Assembly (NCBI GenBank): GCA_036660495.1
Contig: JAVXAN010000029.1
Coordinates: 1-9,474 of the forward strand
Length of the DNA stretch: 9,474 nucleotides
Direction of reading: 5' to 3'
From: JAVXAN01 sp036660495
GTDB lineage: Bacteria > Bacillota_I > Bacilli_A > RF39 > UBA660
A program made the translations under genes and the position numbers. This document shows, piece after piece, positions 1-5,594 of this stretch. How positions within the stretch are numbered: position 1 is the first letter of the stretch; each line of letters begins with the position of its first letter. Under the pieces are notes generated by a model. It was not told the DNA's origin and did not search any database. It worked only from the letters and a program-made list of their open reading frames with translations.

Positions 1-237
1 ACCAATTAACCGTTCAGTAATTAACGTATCAGGTTTATAAGCACTAGCTTTAATTTTGGATATCTCATTATTTTTATATGAATATAAGGTAATAGATATT
101 ACTAAAAAAAACATTGAAGCAATAAAACTATTGAAAAATAATTTTTTAGATAGTTTGGTTTTTTTTTGTTTAGCAGCCTCTTTAAGTATTGGTTTTTCAG
201 CATCACTTTCAAATAAAAACTCGGTTTTATTATTCAT
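1..237 (-). CDS. Bitopic membrane protein, N-terminal part only (gene continues past the left edge)
   Basis: The reading frame starts at ATG 237-235 and stays open for 79 codons to the window edge, so the C-terminus and stop are not visible. The N-terminus is charged and presumably cytoplasmic (about residues 1-33, Lys-rich from 19). One hydrophobic segment follows (about 34-53, FFNSFIASMFFLVISITLYS), then the start of a polar domain that should lie outside the cell. This suits a signal-anchor protein of the divisome, cell-wall or secreted-enzyme kind, but no catalytic motif is in view and I do not recognise the family. A weak purine-rich site (AAGGTAGTGAT) and an extended -10 element lie upstream and support this start. 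The opposite strand is also open over part of this stretch, but has no comparable start signals. Confidence 0.7.
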   Translation of the reverse strand, partial: MNNKTEFLFESDAEKPILKEAAKQKKTKLSKKLFFNSFIASMFFLVISITLYSYKNNEISKIKASAYKPDTLITERLIG

Positions 238-266
238 TAATATCACTACCTTACTATAATGAGTTA

Positions 267-295
267 ATTATAACATATAAACGAAATTTTATAAA
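267..295 (-). promoter_or_regulatory. Extended -10 promoter of the left-edge membrane protein gene
   Basis: Read on the minus strand, TGTTATAAT lies at 275-267, a perfect TATAAT hexamer with the upstream TG of extended -10 promoters. A weak TTTATA at 295-290 gives a 17-base spacer. The predicted start near 260 leaves a leader of about 23 bases before ATG 237. Confidence 0.6.
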
Positions 296-317
296 TAAAA
301 AGGTAATATTTAATAAT

Positions 318-334
318 TAACACTTGCAGTGTTA
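318..334. repeat. 17-bp inverted repeat, possible operator
   Basis: TAACACT (318-324) and AGTGTTA (328-334) form a perfect 7-bp inverted repeat around TGC. It lies in the 166-base gap between the mgtC-like stop and the left-edge gene, about 23 bases upstream of that gene's -35. It could be an operator, or a weak hairpin after the mgtC-like gene. No T-run follows it directly on either strand, so a terminator is less likely. The rest of the 238-403 gap holds nothing else I can support. Confidence 0.4.
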
Positions 335-403
335 CAATTGATGTAAAACAAAACTTTAATAAATTAATTCATGGTTATTGAGTTAATTCTTTTATTTTGA
401 ATT

Positions 404-1114
404 TTATTCATCATCTACGTCTTCTGAACTTAATAATCCAAGTTCTTCGTGAGACCAGTTGATTGCGGTAACTCCAGGTTCCATACTAATAGCACTTATT
501 ATTTCTTCAATAACGGCTTGATTAGTAATTGGAGTTAGGATAATTGCCTTAAGTTTTAATTCAGTTTCGGTTATTTCATTTCTTTCTAAACTATTAAGCA
601 TTAATGATGCTTTATTTAATGATTGTACTATTAATGTTCTAATTACTATTTCTATTTTCTTTTTACAAGATATGTTTATTGTATATTGTTCGTTTTTGAT
701 TTTCTTTACTGATGACATTATTTTAAGTGCTGCAAGTCTTAATAAAATATTTGATAAAAGGACAAAAAAAGTTCCAATAGTAGCTTCTATTAATAGACCA
801 GATGCACATAAAACCCCAATTGCTGCTACACACCAAAGAGTTGCTGCTGTATTAAGCCCCTTAATGTTGCTTCCGTCTCTTAAAATGACTCCGGCACCTA
901 AAAATCCAATACCAGAAACCACCTGAGCAGCAATACGAGTTGAACTTTCATCAAAAACTCCGTAAGAAACATATACAAACATAAAAGCACCAAGGCAAAC
1001 TAAAACGTTGGTTCTAAGACCAACCATGCGATGTCGCCATTGTCGTTCTAATCCTACTAAAATGCTTAATGAAAAACAAATAATAATTCTAATAATAAAA
1101 GTTAATATGTCCAT
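404..1114 (-). CDS. MgtC/SapB family membrane protein
   Basis: The 236-residue product matches the MgtC/SapB family throughout. It has GLERQWR (21-27) followed by GLRTN (32-36), a glycine-rich VSGIGFLGAGVILR segment (66-79) and the GLNTAATLW block (87-94). About four hydrophobic helices lie between residues 4 and 130. They are followed by a soluble C-terminal domain (about 140-225) of the size and position of the ACT-like domain of MgtC, and an acidic tail. In Salmonella MgtC supports growth in low magnesium and inhibits the F1Fo ATP synthase; many Bacillota members have no assigned role, so the function here is open. The start has a good AGAGGAA site 5 bases upstream. The gene is divergent from the polyprenyl synthase and shares a symmetrical promoter with it. 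The leader is only about 25 bases, too short for a magnesium riboswitch. Confidence 0.9.
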   Translation of the reverse strand: MDILTFIIRIIICFSLSILVGLERQWRHRMVGLRTNVLVCLGAFMFVYVSYGVFDESSTRIAAQVVSGIGFLGAGVILRDGSNIKGLNTAATLWCVAAIGVLCASGLLIEATIGTFFVLLSNILLRLAALKIMSSVKKIKNEQYTINISCKKKIEIVIRTLIVQSLNKASLMLNSLERNEITETELKLKAIILTPITNQAVIEEIISAISMEPGVTAINWSHEELGLLSSEDVDDE

Positions 1115-1137
1115 AATATTCCTCTTTTCTTTTTTCG

Positions 1138-1175
1138 TGGATATTGATTATAACATATGTTATAATTTATGCATA
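1138..1175. promoter_or_regulatory. Palindromic divergent promoter between the mgtC-like gene and the polyprenyl synthase
   Basis: ATTATAACATATGTTATAAT (1147-1166) is a perfect 20-bp palindrome, and each half is an extended -10 element, TGTTATAAT. The plus copy (1158-1166) has TGGATA at 1138-1143 as a weak -35 with a 17-base spacer. The minus copy (1155-1147) has TATGCA at 1175-1170, also 17 bases. Predicted starts are near 1173 (plus) and 1140 (minus). The -35 of each promoter falls beyond the -10 of the other, so polymerase should occupy only one direction at a time. Confidence 0.7.
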
Positions 1176-1193
1176 GTCAAAAAAGGAGTTTAC

Positions 1194-2222
1194 ATGAAAA
1201 ATAAAGAATTATTATTAAATAGCAAAGAAAAAATAGAAAGTAAGGTTATTGAAATATTAGATAATGAAATAAATGACAATCAAGACAATGTTTTTATTAA
1301 AGAAGCCTTAGAAGAATTAAAAAGACTATCAATCGGTGGTAAAATGGTTAGAGGCTTTTTAGTGAAACTAGGACAACTGTTGTTTAATAAAGATGATGAA
1401 AGCTTTATTGATATAGCGGCAGCGTTAGAAATATTTCAAACAGCAATTCTTATTCATGATGATATTATTGATGAGGGACAGTTAAGAAGAAATAAAGTGA
1501 CAATAAACGCTGAATATAAAGGACATCATGGTATATCAAAAGGGATATGTGTTGGTGATTTAGGCTTTTTCTTATCATATAAAATAATAAGTGATTTAAA
1601 TATTAGCAAAACAGTTAAAAATGAGATAATGAAAATATATGCAACAACATTATATAACACGGTTAAAGGAGAAATAATTGACACAGAGCTTCCGTTTGAT
1701 ACGATTGATAACCATATAAAAATGGACGAAAAAATAATATATGATATATACGTTAATAAAACAGCGTGGTATACAATTATTGGGCCAATGTTAATAGGAG
1801 CAGTAAGTGCTGGTGCTAGTGTTGAAAGTCAAAAAAAATTAATGGAAATTGGTACCAACTTAGGAATTGCTTTTCAAATCATGGATGATTTCTTGGGCTT
1901 ATATTCTTCTGATAAAACAATGGGTAAATCTTTAAACGATATTAAAGAAGGAAAACAAACCATTATTTATAAACATGCAATAAGAAGTGCAAGTAAAGAA
2001 GAGTTAACAATAATAAAAAAATATTATGGTAATAAAAATATTAATGAAAGTGGTAATATGGAAATTGTTAATTTATTTGAAAAATTAGGTTCAAAAGAAT
2101 ATGCACTTAGAAAAGCTGAAGAATACACAATAAGAGCAATTAAAGGAATTAAAAAAGAAAAATATGTTAATGAAGATACCTTTATTGATTTTGCAAATTA
2201 TTTGTTAAATAGGAATAAATAA
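1194..2222 (+). CDS. Polyprenyl (isoprenyl) diphosphate synthase
   Basis: A 342-residue trans-isoprenyl diphosphate synthase of the FPP/GGPP/heptaprenyl synthase superfamily. It should condense isopentenyl diphosphate onto an allylic diphosphate in the cytoplasm, feeding quinone or carrier-lipid synthesis. Visible motifs are GGKMVRG (48-54), the first aspartate-rich motif DDIID (89-93) followed by RR (98-99), the KT pair (189-190), the second aspartate motif QIMDDFLG (228-235) and the DIKEGKQT block (249-256). The second motif ends in Gly rather than Asp, as in a number of known GGPP-type enzymes. Chain length cannot be read with confidence. The frame is open upstream to 1008, but ATG 1194 is chosen because AAAAAGGAG precedes it and the residues before it do not match the family. 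It ends at a strong terminator. Confidence 0.88.
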   Translation: MKNKELLLNSKEKIESKVIEILDNEINDNQDNVFIKEALEELKRLSIGGKMVRGFLVKLGQLLFNKDDESFIDIAAALEIFQTAILIHDDIIDEGQLRRNKVTINAEYKGHHGISKGICVGDLGFFLSYKIISDLNISKTVKNEIMKIYATTLYNTVKGEIIDTELPFDTIDNHIKMDEKIIYDIYVNKTAWYTIIGPMLIGAVSAGASVESQKKLMEIGTNLGIAFQIMDDFLGLYSSDKTMGKSLNDIKEGKQTIIYKHAIRSASKEELTIIKKYYGNKNINESGNMEIVNLFEKLGSKEYALRKAEEYTIRAIKGIKKEKYVNEDTFIDFANYLLNRNK

Positions 2223-2224
2223 AA

Positions 2225-2278
2225 ACACCTTCTATGAAGTGAACTATTTGAGGTTCACTTCACTATGAGTGCTTTTTT
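2225..2278. terminator. Bidirectional intrinsic terminator between convergent genes
   Basis: TGAAGTGAAC (2235-2244) and GTTCACTTCA (2253-2262) form a perfect 10-bp stem with an 8-base loop. An outer CAC/GTG pairing (2226-2228 with 2269-2271) extends it. T-runs follow on both strands (2273-2278 on plus; the complement of the A-run at 2221-2225 on minus), so it can end both the polyprenyl synthase and the convergent 125-residue gene. It lies between, and directly abuts, the two stop codons. Confidence 0.85.
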
Positions 2279-2640
2279 ATTTGTTTTACGTTAACTTTTA
2301 AGTTAATAATGTCTTGTAGTTGTTTTGAATAAGTTTCATAAAGAGCGACATCTTGTTTTAAAGTTATTACGTTAAGGATTCCCTTACCATTATAACTACC
2401 ATTTAATTGATATTTAAAGATGAATTCGTTGCTTTCCTCGTTAAAGAAGCTTTCGTTAATTCTCCCATTTAACATATCATTTTCTAAATAACTAATTAAA
2501 TTCTCGTTTGATATGTTTAGACGTTGTTCAATTATTTGATTATCTACTTTTTTAAGGTTTAATATTCCTTGATTAGAAAAAATATAAGTAGCTACAGCTC
2601 TATTTTTACTATCAATAATTATATCAGGTAATATTGCCAT
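2263..2640 (-). CDS. Hypothetical protein, 125 residues, probably cytoplasmic
   Basis: I do not recognise this family. The frame has a strong AAGGAGGG site about 6 bases before ATG 2640-2638, its own promoter candidate and a terminator directly after its TAG stop, so it is very likely real. The product has no signal peptide and no membrane helix. The N-terminus (MAILPDIIIDSK) looks like a beta strand, the middle is rich in Asn and in alternating hydrophobic residues, and the C-terminus (about 88-120) looks helical and ends KQIKKHS. It has no cysteines and no obvious catalytic motif. It stands alone between a convergent polyprenyl synthase and a divergent redox operon, so context does not suggest a role. 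Confidence 0.7.
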   Translation of the reverse strand: MAILPDIIIDSKNRAVATYIFSNQGILNLKKVDNQIIEQRLNISNENLISYLENDMLNGRINESFFNEESNEFIFKYQLNGSYNGKGILNVITLKQDVALYETYSKQLQDIINLKVNVKQIKKHS

Positions 2641-2669
2641 AACTATCCCTCCTTTTTTAATATTATTAT

Positions 2670-2697
2670 AGTATATTCTTTTGCATAAAAAAGTAAA
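2670..2697 (-). promoter_or_regulatory. Promoter of the 125-residue hypothetical gene
   Basis: On the minus strand, TATACT (2675-2670) is preceded by TTTACT (2697-2692) with a 16-base spacer. An overlapping TATAAT at 2670-2665 is an alternative -10. The leader would be about 20-25 bases and carries the GGAGGG site. Confidence 0.45.
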
Positions 2698-2776
2698 GAG
2701 TTTTAAGAAAAATATTATAGCTTTGGTAAAGTAAAATTGTTTTTATAATGTTTTTTGTTCTAATAAAACGACATTA

Positions 2777-2785
2777 TGTTATAAT
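2777..2785 (+). promoter_or_regulatory. Extended -10 promoter of the desulfurase/thioredoxin operon
   Basis: TGTTATAAT (2777-2785) matches the extended -10 element seen at other gene starts here. A -35 is not clear (TTGTTC at 2755-2760 is 19 bases away). The predicted start near 2792 leaves only about 10 bases before ATG 2802. This also argues against a start at 2748, which would lie upstream of the promoter. Confidence 0.5.
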
Positions 2786-2801
2786 GGGATTGGTGATTAT
2801 T

Positions 2802-3920
2802 ATGATATATTTAGATTATTGTGCGACAACCCCAGTTAATAAAAAAGTTTTAAACTGTTTTATTAGGGATTGTATTAAGTTTCCATATAATGCAAATTCA
2901 AGTCATAAACTTGGGCTACAGGCGAAAAGTATGATTGATGTCTCAACTAATAATATTGCAAGAATACTTGGCGTTAAACCTCAAGAAATAATATATACAA
3001 GTGGTTCTACTGAGGCTAATAACTTAGCGATAAAAGGAAGTGTCAAGATTAAAAAAGGTAAGCACGTTATTACTACCATATTAGAACATTCTTCAGTTAT
3101 AGCACCACTTAATAGATTATCTAACGATGGGTATGAAGTTGACTTTGTTAACTTAACAAAAGATGGATTAATTGATATTAATCATTTGAAAAGTTTACTT
3201 AGAAAAGATACAGTATTATTATCTGTTGTTGGTGTTGATTCAGAACTAGGTATAAGAGAAAACGTTGAAGAAATAGGAATTCTCTTAAAAGATTATCCAA
3301 ACTGTTTGTTTCACGTAGATGCTACTCAAATGATTGGTAAGGTTGTGCCTTGCTTTGATAATATTGACTTAATTAGCTTATCGGCACATAAATTTTTTGG
3401 GATAAAAGGAATAGGAATATTAATAAAAAAGGAAAACGTGGTTTTAGAACCACAATTAGATGGTGGAAAGGCAACAACGGTATATAGGAGCGGAACTCCA
3501 GCAACACCGTTAATAACCACACTTTCAATAGCGTTAGAAGAAGCTTATAACAACTTTGATAAGAAGTTAAAACATGTTACTAACTTAAATAAAAAATTAA
3601 TGGCTTTTTTCTCTTGCTATAATGATATTATAATTAATAATACTAATAATTCTATTAATCAAATAATAAATATAAGCACGAAAAATGTTAAAGCATCAGA
3701 TTTAATAAAGAGGTTAGATGAAAACGAAATATATGTATCTTCTAAAAGTGCTTGTTCAAATACGGATGCTATTTCAAAGGCTGTTATGAACCTATACAAA
3801 GATGAAAAAAGAGCGGAAAACAGTATTAGAATTAGTTTTTCTTATGTTACATCTAAAAAAGATGTTAATAGGTTTATAAAAACTTTTGATAAGGTTTATA
3901 AAAGTTTAGGTGGTAAATAA
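2802..3920 (+). CDS. Cysteine desulfurase (NifS/IscS-like, class V aminotransferase fold)
   Basis: A PLP enzyme of 372 residues that should convert cysteine to alanine and leave a persulfide on its active-site cysteine. Visible landmarks are YLDYCATTPVN (3-13), the phosphate-binding SGST (67-70), the PLP-stacking His in LEHSSV (His96), Asp173 and Gln176 in HVDATQMIGK, the Schiff-base lysine in SLSAHKFFG (Lys197), RSGTPATPLI (229-238) and the catalytic cysteine in SSKSACSN (Cys318). In the usual VNNEIG block the asparagines are replaced by Asp-Ser (VDSELG, 145-150). An ATG at 2748 is in frame, but 2802 is chosen because the family begins at MIYLDY and a GGTGAT site precedes it. Unlike typical sites it is not next to sufCDSUB, iscU, thiI or mnmA. 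It opens an operon with two thioredoxin-fold genes. Confidence 0.88.
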   Translation: MIYLDYCATTPVNKKVLNCFIRDCIKFPYNANSSHKLGLQAKSMIDVSTNNIARILGVKPQEIIYTSGSTEANNLAIKGSVKIKKGKHVITTILEHSSVIAPLNRLSNDGYEVDFVNLTKDGLIDINHLKSLLRKDTVLLSVVGVDSELGIRENVEEIGILLKDYPNCLFHVDATQMIGKVVPCFDNIDLISLSAHKFFGIKGIGILIKKENVVLEPQLDGGKATTVYRSGTPATPLITTLSIALEEAYNNFDKKLKHVTNLNKKLMAFFSCYNDIIINNTNNSINQIINISTKNVKASDLIKRLDENEIYVSSKSACSNTDAISKAVMNLYKDEKRAENSIRISFSYVTSKKDVNRFIKTFDKVYKSLGGK

Positions 3921-4177
3921 TGAGAATAATTAAAATAGGAGCAGTATGGTGTCCATCATGCCTTGTAATGAGATCTGTATGGAAAAAGGTTTTAACTGAA
4001 ATTAAGGTTGATATAGAAGAATATGATTATGACGTAAACTATGACGTTATTGAAAAGTATAACGTAGGAATAAAATTACCAGTTGTAATTATGCTAGATG
4101 ATAATAATAACGAAGTAAAAAGAATAATTGGTGAGAAAAGTAAAGATGAATTACTAATGTTTTTAAAAGAGGAATAA
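3920..4177 (+). CDS. Small thioredoxin-like protein with a CPSC active site
   Basis: An 85-residue cytoplasmic protein with a thioredoxin-type active site, WCPSC (10-14), and a probable cis-proline, KLPVVI (Pro54). It is shorter than a classical thioredoxin (about 105 residues) and lacks its first strand and helix. It should exchange disulfides or persulfides with a protein partner. Its ATG overlaps the desulfurase stop (TAATG at 3918-3922), which suggests translational coupling. The next gene, an exported thioredoxin-fold/DsbD-like fusion, begins 2 bases after its stop. By analogy with the thioredoxin that feeds DsbD or CcdA, it may be the cytoplasmic electron donor of that membrane protein. 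An alternative is that it reduces or accepts sulfur from the desulfurase persulfide. Confidence 0.8.
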   Translation: MRIIKIGAVWCPSCLVMRSVWKKVLTEIKVDIEEYDYDVNYDVIEKYNVGIKLPVVIMLDDNNNEVKRIIGEKSKDELLMFLKEE

Positions 4178-4179
4178 AG

Positions 4180-5394
4180 ATGAAAAAAATAAATACATTG
4201 TTTATTAGTTTTATATTATTATTAATTCTTTTTCTACCAGGTAGAGCATCAGCTCTAGAAAAAGAAGTTAATGTTTATTTGTTTTATGGTGATGGGTGCC
4301 CACATTGTAGGGCTGAAAAAGAGTATTTAGATACGATTAAAGATAAATATAACTTAAAAATATATGAATATGAAGTTTGGTATAACAAAGATAATCAAAA
4401 CACTTTAAATATGGTTGCTGATTATTTAAAAGTAGAAGTAACTGGTGTTCCTTTTACGGTTATAAATAACACGGCTATTTCTGGATATAGCGAAGCCACT
4501 TCAATTGATAGAATAAATTATAATATTAAACAAGCGTCAAATAATAATTTTATTGATAAAGTAGGAATGGAACTTGGTATAGTTGAAAAAACTACAATAA
4601 TTGATCAAGAACCCATTAATAAGGAAAATAATCAAGATATGAACATAAAAGTTCCATTTTTTGGTAAAGTAAATCTTAAAAACTTATCACTTCCTGTAAT
4701 TGCTATTATAATTGGATTAGTAGATGGCTTTAATCCTTGTGCAATGTGGGTACTATTATTCTTAATAAGTACCCTTATAGGTATGAAGGATAAAAAGAAA
4801 CTTTGGATACTTGGAACAACTTTTCTGCTGGCTTCATCGACAGTATATTTAGCATTTATGGTATCATGGCTTCAATTTGCAAGGATGATAAGCGCAGTAT
4901 CATGGGTAAGACTTATAATTGCTTTAGTTGCTTTAATTGGTGGTGTTATTAACATAAACAGTTTTATAAAATCAATATATAGTGATGATGGTTGCAACAT
5001 AGCCTCAGATAAAAAAAGAAAGAAAACTTTTAATAACATTAAAAAGTTTACGCATGAGAAAAGTTTTGCAGTAGCTATGATTGGAATTGTTTTATTAGCA
5101 ATATCAGTTAATTTAATTGAACTTGCATGCTCAGCAGGACTTCCGGTAATATTTACGCAAATTCTTGCAATGAATAGTTTATCAGGCATGCAGTATGCTT
5201 TATACATTCTTCTTTATATATTGTTTTTTATGCTTGATGATTTTATTATTTTTATAATAGCAATTAAAAGTTTTGAATTAAGTGGTGTTTCAACTAAGTA
5301 TAGTAAGTACTCTCATTTAGTTGGTGGAATTATTATGTTTATAATTGGAGTTTTATTATTAGTAAAGCCAGAATGGTTAATGTTTAATTTTTAA
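4180..5394 (+). CDS. Exported CPHC thioredoxin-fold domain fused to a DsbD/CcdA-like membrane domain
   Basis: A 404-residue fusion. Residues 1-25 form a signal sequence (MKKINT start, hydrophobic core, ASA before Leu26). Residues 27 to about 120 are a thioredoxin/glutaredoxin-like domain with YGDGCPHC (36-43) and cis-proline TGVPF (Pro91). A linker to about 165 leads to six hydrophobic segments at roughly 169-200, 208-231, 243-264, 295-325, 337-362 and 379-396. Two membrane cysteines stand where DsbD/CcdA proteins carry theirs: GFNPCAMW (Cys187) and ELACSAGLP (Cys317). The Lys-rich loops (202-207, 278-294, 363-377) alternate as expected if the CPHC domain is outside. It probably passes electrons from the cytoplasmic CPSC protein through Cys187/Cys317 to the CPHC site. 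The order (sensor domain first) is the reverse of DsbD, where the thioredoxin domain is C-terminal. Cys272 lies in a cytoplasmic loop. Confidence 0.82.
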   Translation: MKKINTLFISFILLLILFLPGRASALEKEVNVYLFYGDGCPHCRAEKEYLDTIKDKYNLKIYEYEVWYNKDNQNTLNMVADYLKVEVTGVPFTVINNTAISGYSEATSIDRINYNIKQASNNNFIDKVGMELGIVEKTTIIDQEPINKENNQDMNIKVPFFGKVNLKNLSLPVIAIIIGLVDGFNPCAMWVLLFLISTLIGMKDKKKLWILGTTFLLASSTVYLAFMVSWLQFARMISAVSWVRLIIALVALIGGVININSFIKSIYSDDGCNIASDKKRKKTFNNIKKFTHEKSFAVAMIGIVLLAISVNLIELACSAGLPVIFTQILAMNSLSGMQYALYILLYILFFMLDDFIIFIIAIKSFELSGVSTKYSKYSHLVGGIIMFIIGVLLLVKPEWLMFNF

Positions 5395-5421
5395 TTGATT
5401 ATATTTTCCATATGTGATAAT
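5395..5421 (+). promoter_or_regulatory. Promoter candidate before the 30-residue membrane protein
   Basis: TGTGATAAT (5413-5421) is an extended -10 element. TTGATT (5395-5400) lies upstream with a short 15-base spacer. No terminator separates this from the redox operon, so the small gene may also be read from the operon promoter. Confidence 0.4.
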
Positions 5422-5446
5422 ATTAATTTAAGGTAAAGGTGATAAA

Positions 5447-5539
5447 ATGGAAGAATTAGATAAGAAGACCATTATAAAATTTGCGATATCTATTGCAACC
5501 TTATTAACTTTAATAATAATTGGCATTATAATGTTATAG
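5447..5539 (+). CDS. 30-residue single-helix membrane protein
   Basis: ATG 5447 to TAG 5539 encodes MEELDKKTIIK followed by one hydrophobic helix (about residues 9-30) that reaches the C-terminus. A good AAAGGTGAT site stands 5 bases upstream, a promoter candidate lies before that, and a near-perfect terminator begins 1 base after the stop. This placement makes a real gene likely despite its length. I do not recognise a family. The charged N-terminus should be cytoplasmic and the C-terminus in or just across the membrane. As it follows the DsbD-like fusion with no terminator between, it could be an accessory subunit of that protein; this is inference only. Confidence 0.6.
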   Translation: MEELDKKTIIKFAISIATLLTLIIIGIIML

Positions 5540-5540
5540 A

Positions 5541-5567
5541 AAAAGGGTTAAGATAACCCTTTTTTTG
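5541..5567 (+). terminator. Intrinsic terminator of the redox operon and small membrane gene
   Basis: AAAAGGGTTA (5541-5550) and TAACCCTTTT (5554-5563) form a perfect 10-bp stem with an AGA loop, followed by more T to 5566. Confidence 0.9.
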
Positions 5568-5574
5568 TTATAAG
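5566..5574 (+). promoter_or_regulatory. Extended -10 promoter of rsmI, adjoining the terminator
   Basis: TGTTATAAG (5566-5574) begins inside the T-run of the preceding terminator. Its -35 region would fall within the hairpin DNA (GGTTAA at 5546-5551, weak). The leader would be about 14 bases and carries the AAAGGAG site of rsmI. Confidence 0.4.
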
Positions 5575-5594
5575 GATAAGTAAAGGAGAAAAAT

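Noticed and set aside
56..259. Plus-strand open frame at the left edge
   Set aside because: It has no SD site; the minus strand over the same bases has a promoter, a start and a typical signal-anchor pattern.
672..926. Open frame antisense to the mgtC-like gene
   Set aside because: It has no ribosome binding site and lies opposite a gene with clear family motifs.
1008..1193. Upstream extension of the polyprenyl synthase to an earlier ATG
   Set aside because: It overlaps the mgtC-like gene and the shared promoter, lacks an SD site and adds residues not found in the family.
1115..1193. Magnesium (M-box) riboswitch before the mgtC-like gene
   Set aside because: The leader is about 25 bases, far too short for an M-box.
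2241..2256. GAAC...GTTC as a LexA/SOS site
   Set aside because: The half-sites are 8 bases apart rather than 4, and they are the stem of the terminator; it is also far from dinB.
2748..2801. Earlier start of the cysteine desulfurase
   Set aside because: It lies before the predicted promoter -10 and has no SD site, and the family begins at MIYLDY.
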